Position numbers and translations under genes: made by a program. A stretch of 64,000 bases of DNA from Planctomycetota bacterium (lineage in GTDB: Bacteria > Planctomycetota > JAJSAM01 > JAJVHW01): NCBI GenBank assembly GCA_024280885.1, contig JAJRPF010000045.1:1-64000 (forward strand), in the 5' to 3' direction. The notes under the pieces were generated by a model. The model was not told where the DNA came from and searched no databases. It saw only the letters and a program-made list of their open reading frames with translations. The number at the start of each line of letters is the position of its first letter. Within the stretch, counting starts at the first letter, position 1. This document shows positions 60,539-64,000 of this stretch, in pieces.

Positions 60539-62049
60539 CGGTAGATCACCTTGCGGAACTTCCCGGACCCGTTGCACTGCGGACAGAACGAGAAGCTCTC
60601 TCCGCCGTCGCTGGTGCTGGCCGAGATGACACCCTTGCCTGCGCAATTGTCACAGAGCTTGGTCTCATCGATGCGAATCACCTCGAAGATGCCGCTGTTC
60701 TCCGCGAAATACGCCTCGATCCAGCTCGCCTTCTCGCTCGACTTGACCGAGTCCCACCATTCTTCGTCGGTCTTCGGCTTGGCGGTCTTATTGCCGCCGC
60801 CAGGTGCACTCTCGCCGCGGCGGGTTCTATTCGCGCCAGGCGGAGGCCGACGCGCCCTCTCGCCGCCCGGTAGCGTCGAGCGCTTGACCACGATGAAGGA
60901 GCCCGTGCCGTAGTTCGCATTCTGCACCTTGCGGCTCGTGCGCTCGGCCCAATAGCGATCGACCTCTTCCTTCTCGAGCCCGAGGTCGCGACCAACCTTG
61001 TCCCAGAGTTCGGTCGGTAGCTCGCGGACGGCCCAGTTGCGCGCGCCGGCGAGCGACCCTCTCATCGCCGTCCCAGGCGATGCGTCGCTATCGCGGCGCA
61101 GGGGCTTCTTCTCGCGGACCTTGGCCTTCATCAGCCGGGCCATCGCGCTGTAGACGCTCTTCTGCACGCGCCCCTTGAACCATTCGTCCCGACCGCGAAC
61201 CACCTGGTTTTGCAAGCGTTCGAAGCCGATGGCCGTGCGGATCTGTTCGTCTTGGACCGCCTCGTCCATCGCGATGAGCTGCTCCAAAGCCTGATTCCAC
61301 TTGTCCCCGCCCATCGACCGACTGATCCCCTTCGCCATCGCGCGCGCGCCCTCGGCACGCAGCAGGATGTTGATGTCGCGCAGCCGAGCCTCGAGCGACT
61401 TCCCTTCTGGGGTCTCAACGAAGTCCGGATCGGCCTGAGCGGCTTCGTAGTGCTCCTTCGCGTGGGCGTAGTCCTTGATGCGCTTACAGTAGTAGCCGAG
61501 TGCGAAGTGCTCGGCCGCCGTCTCCGGAGCGCCTTCGGCCAGGCGCCGTTGATATTGCTCAGCGACCGTATAGGCCTCGCCAGCGTCCATCTCAAGCGCC
61601 GTTACGCTCCCCACCTGCCCTCGATCATAGGTCTGCACGCCGGTTGGGGTCTTCAGTTCAAGAGCCGGCGCTCCGGCGTTCCAGGCGTCGATATTCTCGA
61701 CTACTCCGCGGATCTGCTTGCCGTTCGCGGTCAGGGTCACGACGTGTCCGAGCAAGTTGACCTGTTCGTCCTCGGGCACTTCGATGCCGTACTCGACCCG
61801 GAGCGCCTTCGCGCGCTCGGGCAACACGAGCTTCCATTTGACCAGCACGACGCCGCCGGTCTGGAACACGCGCACGGCGAGGAAGTCCTCGCTGGTCTGG
61901 CCGGCAAGGATCTCGCCCTGGATGGTGCGCCCGTCGGCGAGTTCAACGACGGCGGCCGACGCACTCGTCACAGAGACGGCCACGAGCGTCAGCGCAAGGA
62001 CTGCTCGCATCAGAGCGCGCGAGCCGGAAATCATGCAGTTCTTCGTCAT
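60535..62049 (-). CDS. Secreted protein ending in a DnaJ-type zinc finger
   Basis: 504 residues from ATG 62049, with AGGAGC upstream. A signal peptide (ALMRAVLALTLVAVSVTSASA) is followed by two small beta domains (VVELADGRTIQGEILAGQTS, NLLGHVVTLTANGKQIRGVV), a TPR-like helical region (EHFALGYYCKRIKDYAHAKE), a basic Gly/Arg linker, and finally two CxxCxGxG units (CDNCAGKGVIS and CPQCNGSGKFRKV) of a DnaJ zinc finger. In DnaJ that finger is cytosolic and binds unfolded clients. A secreted copy is unusual but is known from planctomycete-type genomes. The tandem repeat 62062-62112 is in its leader. Confidence 0.7.
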   Translation of the reverse strand: MTKNCMISGSRALMRAVLALTLVAVSVTSASAAVVELADGRTIQGEILAGQTSEDFLAVRVFQTGGVVLVKWKLVLPERAKALRVEYGIEVPEDEQVNLLGHVVTLTANGKQIRGVVENIDAWNAGAPALELKTPTGVQTYDRGQVGSVTALEMDAGEAYTVAEQYQRRLAEGAPETAAEHFALGYYCKRIKDYAHAKEHYEAAQADPDFVETPEGKSLEARLRDINILLRAEGARAMAKGISRSMGGDKWNQALEQLIAMDEAVQDEQIRTAIGFERLQNQVVRGRDEWFKGRVQKSVYSAMARLMKAKVREKKPLRRDSDASPGTAMRGSLAGARNWAVRELPTELWDKVGRDLGLEKEEVDRYWAERTSRKVQNANYGTGSFIVVKRSTLPGGERARRPPPGANRTRRGESAPGGGNKTAKPKTDEEWWDSVKSSEKASWIEAYFAENSGIFEVIRIDETKLCDNCAGKGVISASTSDGGESFSFCPQCNGSGKFRKVIYR

Positions 62050-62061
62050 GGGAAAGCTCCT

Positions 62062-62112
62062 AGCTCAGTCTCTTCGCCAGCTCGGTCTCTTCACTAGCCC
62101 CGTCTCTTCATC
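62062..62112 (+). repeat. 17-bp imperfect tandem repeat, three copies, in a gene leader
   Basis: AGCTCAGTCTCTTCGCC, AGCTCGGTCTCTTCACT, AGCCCCGTCTCTTCATC (62062-62078, 62079-62095, 62096-62112), upstream of ATG 62049. Confidence 0.8.
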
Positions 62113-62313
62113 AGGGTCACGCACAGCGTGGCGACCGACGAGGTGAAACCGAGTGACTGCCAAAACCGAGCGACTGTCCAGATGCAGCGGCGCTCGCTCG
62201 CGTCTCAAGGCGCGTTGGTGAATGCCCAGGCGTAGGTTCGCAAGGCAGGCGCAACGCAGAACTCGGCGCTCTAGTCCGTTCAGGTTCAGGTGTGTGACTC
62301 ACGAATACCTCGG
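62113..62313. other. No gene seen
   Basis: About 200 bp between two minus-strand genes; no supported frame. Confidence 0.4.
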
Positions 62314-62862
62314 CTAGCGCGTCTCGCGACCGCCCTCGAGATCGGCACGCCCCGCCCGCTCCAACTCGAACGTGATCGAAGTCTCGAACTCCTCGTTCGC
62401 TACCGAATCGGACCCCACGATGAGGACTTCGGAATGGCTCTGCTTGTCACCGTACGTCACGTTGACCGTGACCTCGAATCCGGCCTCGGGCACCGCGGCG
62501 TTCACCGCGGCGAACACGAGATCGTATTGAAACCCCGGATAGAGCGTGCTCACCTTGGAGTCAATCCGTGCGTCGTCTCCACCGGGAGTCTTCGCGTCGT
62601 CGGATGGCCGGAACGCGTTGACGCGTGTACGCGCGTCGTTGCGCGCCTCTTCCAGCACCTGCGTTATGCGCTGCTGCACCTGCCGCTGCCCCGCATATCC
62701 GGCAGCCTTGGCCAGCACGATGAGAACGGAGACCGCTCCCACCGCCAGGAGCGATGTCGCCATCATGACCTCGAGCAACGTGAACCCCGCATCGCCCGTG
62801 CGGGTGCCCCGCATGCGCCTCGTACGCGAGATCGCTTTCGTCTGATACTGCTGACGTCTCAT
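62314..62862 (-). CDS. Type IV pilin-like / pseudopilin
   Basis: 182 residues from ATG 62862 (GGAG upstream). A basic leader ends in the prepilin-peptidase site (RTGDAG, then FTLLEVMMATSLLAVGAVSV): Gly at -1, Phe +1, Glu +5 (FTLLE). The hydrophobic helix is about 25 residues. The mature domain has strands (GFQYDLVFAAVNAAVPEAG, FEVTVNVTYG) and is of PilV/GspI-like size. It would be an envelope-fibre or secretion-pilus minor subunit. The next gene upstream (partial) is on the same strand, so a prepilin cluster starts here and continues past the window. Confidence 0.78.
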   Translation of the reverse strand: MRRQQYQTKAISRTRRMRGTRTGDAGFTLLEVMMATSLLAVGAVSVLIVLAKAAGYAGQRQVQQRITQVLEEARNDARTRVNAFRPSDDAKTPGGDDARIDSKVSTLYPGFQYDLVFAAVNAAVPEAGFEVTVNVTYGDKQSHSEVLIVGSDSVANEEFETSITFELERAGRADLEGGRETR

Positions 62863-62923
62863 CGGCACGTCTCCATCGTTCCTACTCTAACGTTCCCGAC
62901 CCTATGTGGGATGCGTAACGGCT

Positions 62924-62953
62924 CGATACTCAAGGGGGCGATGCTCAAGGGGC
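62924..62953 (+). repeat. 15-bp tandem duplication after a stop codon
   Basis: CGATACTCAAGGGGG (62924-62938), CGATGCTCAAGGGGC (62939-62953). On the minus strand, just after the TAG of the next gene, the units give several in-frame TGA codons. Confidence 0.75.
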
Positions 62954-62968
62954 CGATATTCACAGCCT

Positions 62969-64000
62969 CTATCTCCCGCGCCCGGTCACGGATTTGAGCT
63001 GGTCCGCATACGTGTCGCGGAACGTCGCGATCGAGTACTCGCGAACGACCGAACGACCGTGATGGACCCGACTCCCAGACGAGTGGGCGACCGCGACCGT
63101 GCCGCGTGCTCCGCGCGTACAGCCGAGGAGCGAATTCCCGCTGACGCTGTCGAACCCAACCCACTCGGCACCGATCTTGACGAAGCGCTGCTGTGTCGAA
63201 GGCGCGGGGATGAAGCGAGCGTCCTCAAGTTCGATGACGTTGACTTCCGCGGTCATGTCCTGGCCGAGGAAGCCGGCTGCCGACGGATTCCCGACTTGCT
63301 CGACGACCAACGTCACGCGCATGCGTCGCGGATACGTGTCGTCGGTCGGGTCCTCGATCGACTCGAAACCCTGCGCCAGGAAGAACCCGCCGTAACGATC
63401 GCCACGATCCGAGCTCGACATGATCCCGCGCGTGGAGTCCCAGGTATCTAGCGGTCCTCCGCTGCGAGGCGGAATCTTGTGATCCCAGGATGTCGTGGTG
63501 CGCGACCAGAACTGGACGCCGAAGTAGAGCACCCCAGTCAGGACCGGGCGGGCAGCGGCGCGGACCCGTTTCCTGCTGCGCGGCCCCTGCTCCAACACGG
63601 TGACGGACGGATCGTTTGACGCGCCGGTCGGAAAGAGCGAGTACTCGCCGCCGATCGGGCTCGAGAACCCACGGTAGAGAGTCATCACCGCGAGGTCGTC
63701 TGTGGAGTCCGGCACTGCGGTCCAGAGCACCTCCATGAGCCCGCCCGTCGCTCTGAGTTGCCCCTCGTCGGACTCCTTGAAGTCATCCGACTGATCCAGG
63801 CTCGCCTCCGCTTCGATGCTCGTGCCCGCAGTGCGCGTCATGGGCGACGTCGCCTCGCGCGGGATCAGGCGAGTGAAGAAGAGACGCTGTATCCGTGCAT
63901 CGCTCTTGGCGTCGCCGTCGATGTCCGTCTCGACATGATCCGAGTACATACGCACATCGGGCCGCCCCACCTGCGTGTCCGGCACCGTGTAGATCGTCTC
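62969..64000 (-). CDS. Envelope protein next to the pseudopilin gene (5' part outside window)
   Basis: At least 343 residues; the frame is open to the window edge (the GTG at 63985 is internal sequence). The visible part is beta-rich with several Gly/Asp turns (RGFSSPIGGEYSLFPTGASN, VLYFGVQFWSRTTTSWDHKI, RRMRVTLVVEQVGNPSAAGF) and ends VTGRGR followed by TAG. It resembles the pilin-like J/K subunits of secretion pili in length, but the N-terminal prepilin site is not in the window, so the type cannot be fixed. Confidence 0.55.
   Translation of the reverse strand, partial: ETIYTVPDTQVGRPDVRMYSDHVETDIDGDAKSDARIQRLFFTRLIPREATSPMTRTAGTSIEAEASLDQSDDFKESDEGQLRATGGLMEVLWTAVPDSTDDLAVMTLYRGFSSPIGGEYSLFPTGASNDPSVTVLEQGPRSRKRVRAAARPVLTGVLYFGVQFWSRTTTSWDHKIPPRSGGPLDTWDSTRGIMSSSDRGDRYGGFFLAQGFESIEDPTDDTYPRRMRVTLVVEQVGNPSAAGFLGQDMTAEVNVIELEDARFIPAPSTQQRFVKIGAEWVGFDSVSGNSLLGCTRGARGTVAVAHSSGSRVHHGRSVVREYSIATFRDTYADQLKSVTGRGR

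Overview
The window is about 65% GC bacterial chromosome from an organism with an outer membrane. Many lipoproteins with clear lipoboxes, a Mla-type lipid transport operon, a CRTAC1-type FG-GAP/ASPIC protein, HEAT-repeat lipoproteins, a secreted protein ending in a DnaJ-type zinc finger, Pkn-type kinases and several prepilin/secreted proteins together suggest a Planctomycetota-like bacterium. That placement is an inference from gene content only; no rRNA or tRNA gene was seen.

Positions 1-11,650 look accessory and decayed. They hold the end of a winged-helix regulator gene overlapped by the C-terminal quarter of PEP carboxylase, two broken Ser/Thr kinase genes in opposite orientation, two remnants of the same IS91-type transposase, two IS3-type fragments, a possible zinc-ribbon pseudogene, and a few intact-looking secreted genes (a lipoprotein, a duplicated-module secreted protein, a beta-propeller protein, a formylglycine-generating-enzyme-like lipoprotein). 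A pair of related long hairpins (2910-2982 and 11588-11652) lies in this part.

Positions 11,650-39,300 are mostly housekeeping. They include SecG, a PhoR-like sensor kinase, a soluble hybrid kinase, an OsmC-like protein, an FG-GAP/ASPIC secreted protein coupled to an ExbD-like lipoprotein, a 2-oxoglutarate oxygenase, MaeB malic enzyme, rhomboid protease, Hpt, a 1000-residue HEAT lipoprotein, the one-carbon pair FolD and Fhs, a polyprenyl diphosphate synthase, succinyl-CoA ligase SucCD, and several membrane or HEAT/VWA proteins.

Positions 39,300-45,750 form a lipid-transport locus: a lipoprotein full of WP motifs, then mlaE, mlaF and mlaD with overlapping stops and starts, facing a convergent gene that fuses an MlaA (VacJ) domain to an alpha/beta hydrolase with a visible Ser-Asp-His triad. 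This is the strongest candidate for an undescribed functional unit.

Positions 45,750-54,600 hold ribE, trmD-rplS, yraN-EIIA, a secreted M24 peptidase, a TPR lipoprotein with an HELGH site, lexA with a tiny membrane ORF and an operator-like promoter upstream, and rnpA-yidD. The last part has a PpiD-like chaperone, a roughly 940 bp gene-free stretch of tandem repeats and small triloop hairpins, scpB with a SurA-like lipoprotein, two coupled secreted-protein genes, and the beginning of a prepilin cluster cut by the window edge.

A feature running through the whole window is short (11-19 bp) imperfect tandem duplications at gene ends, gene starts and in linkers; several duplicate the stop codon, and one has expanded a conserved TrmD motif fivefold.
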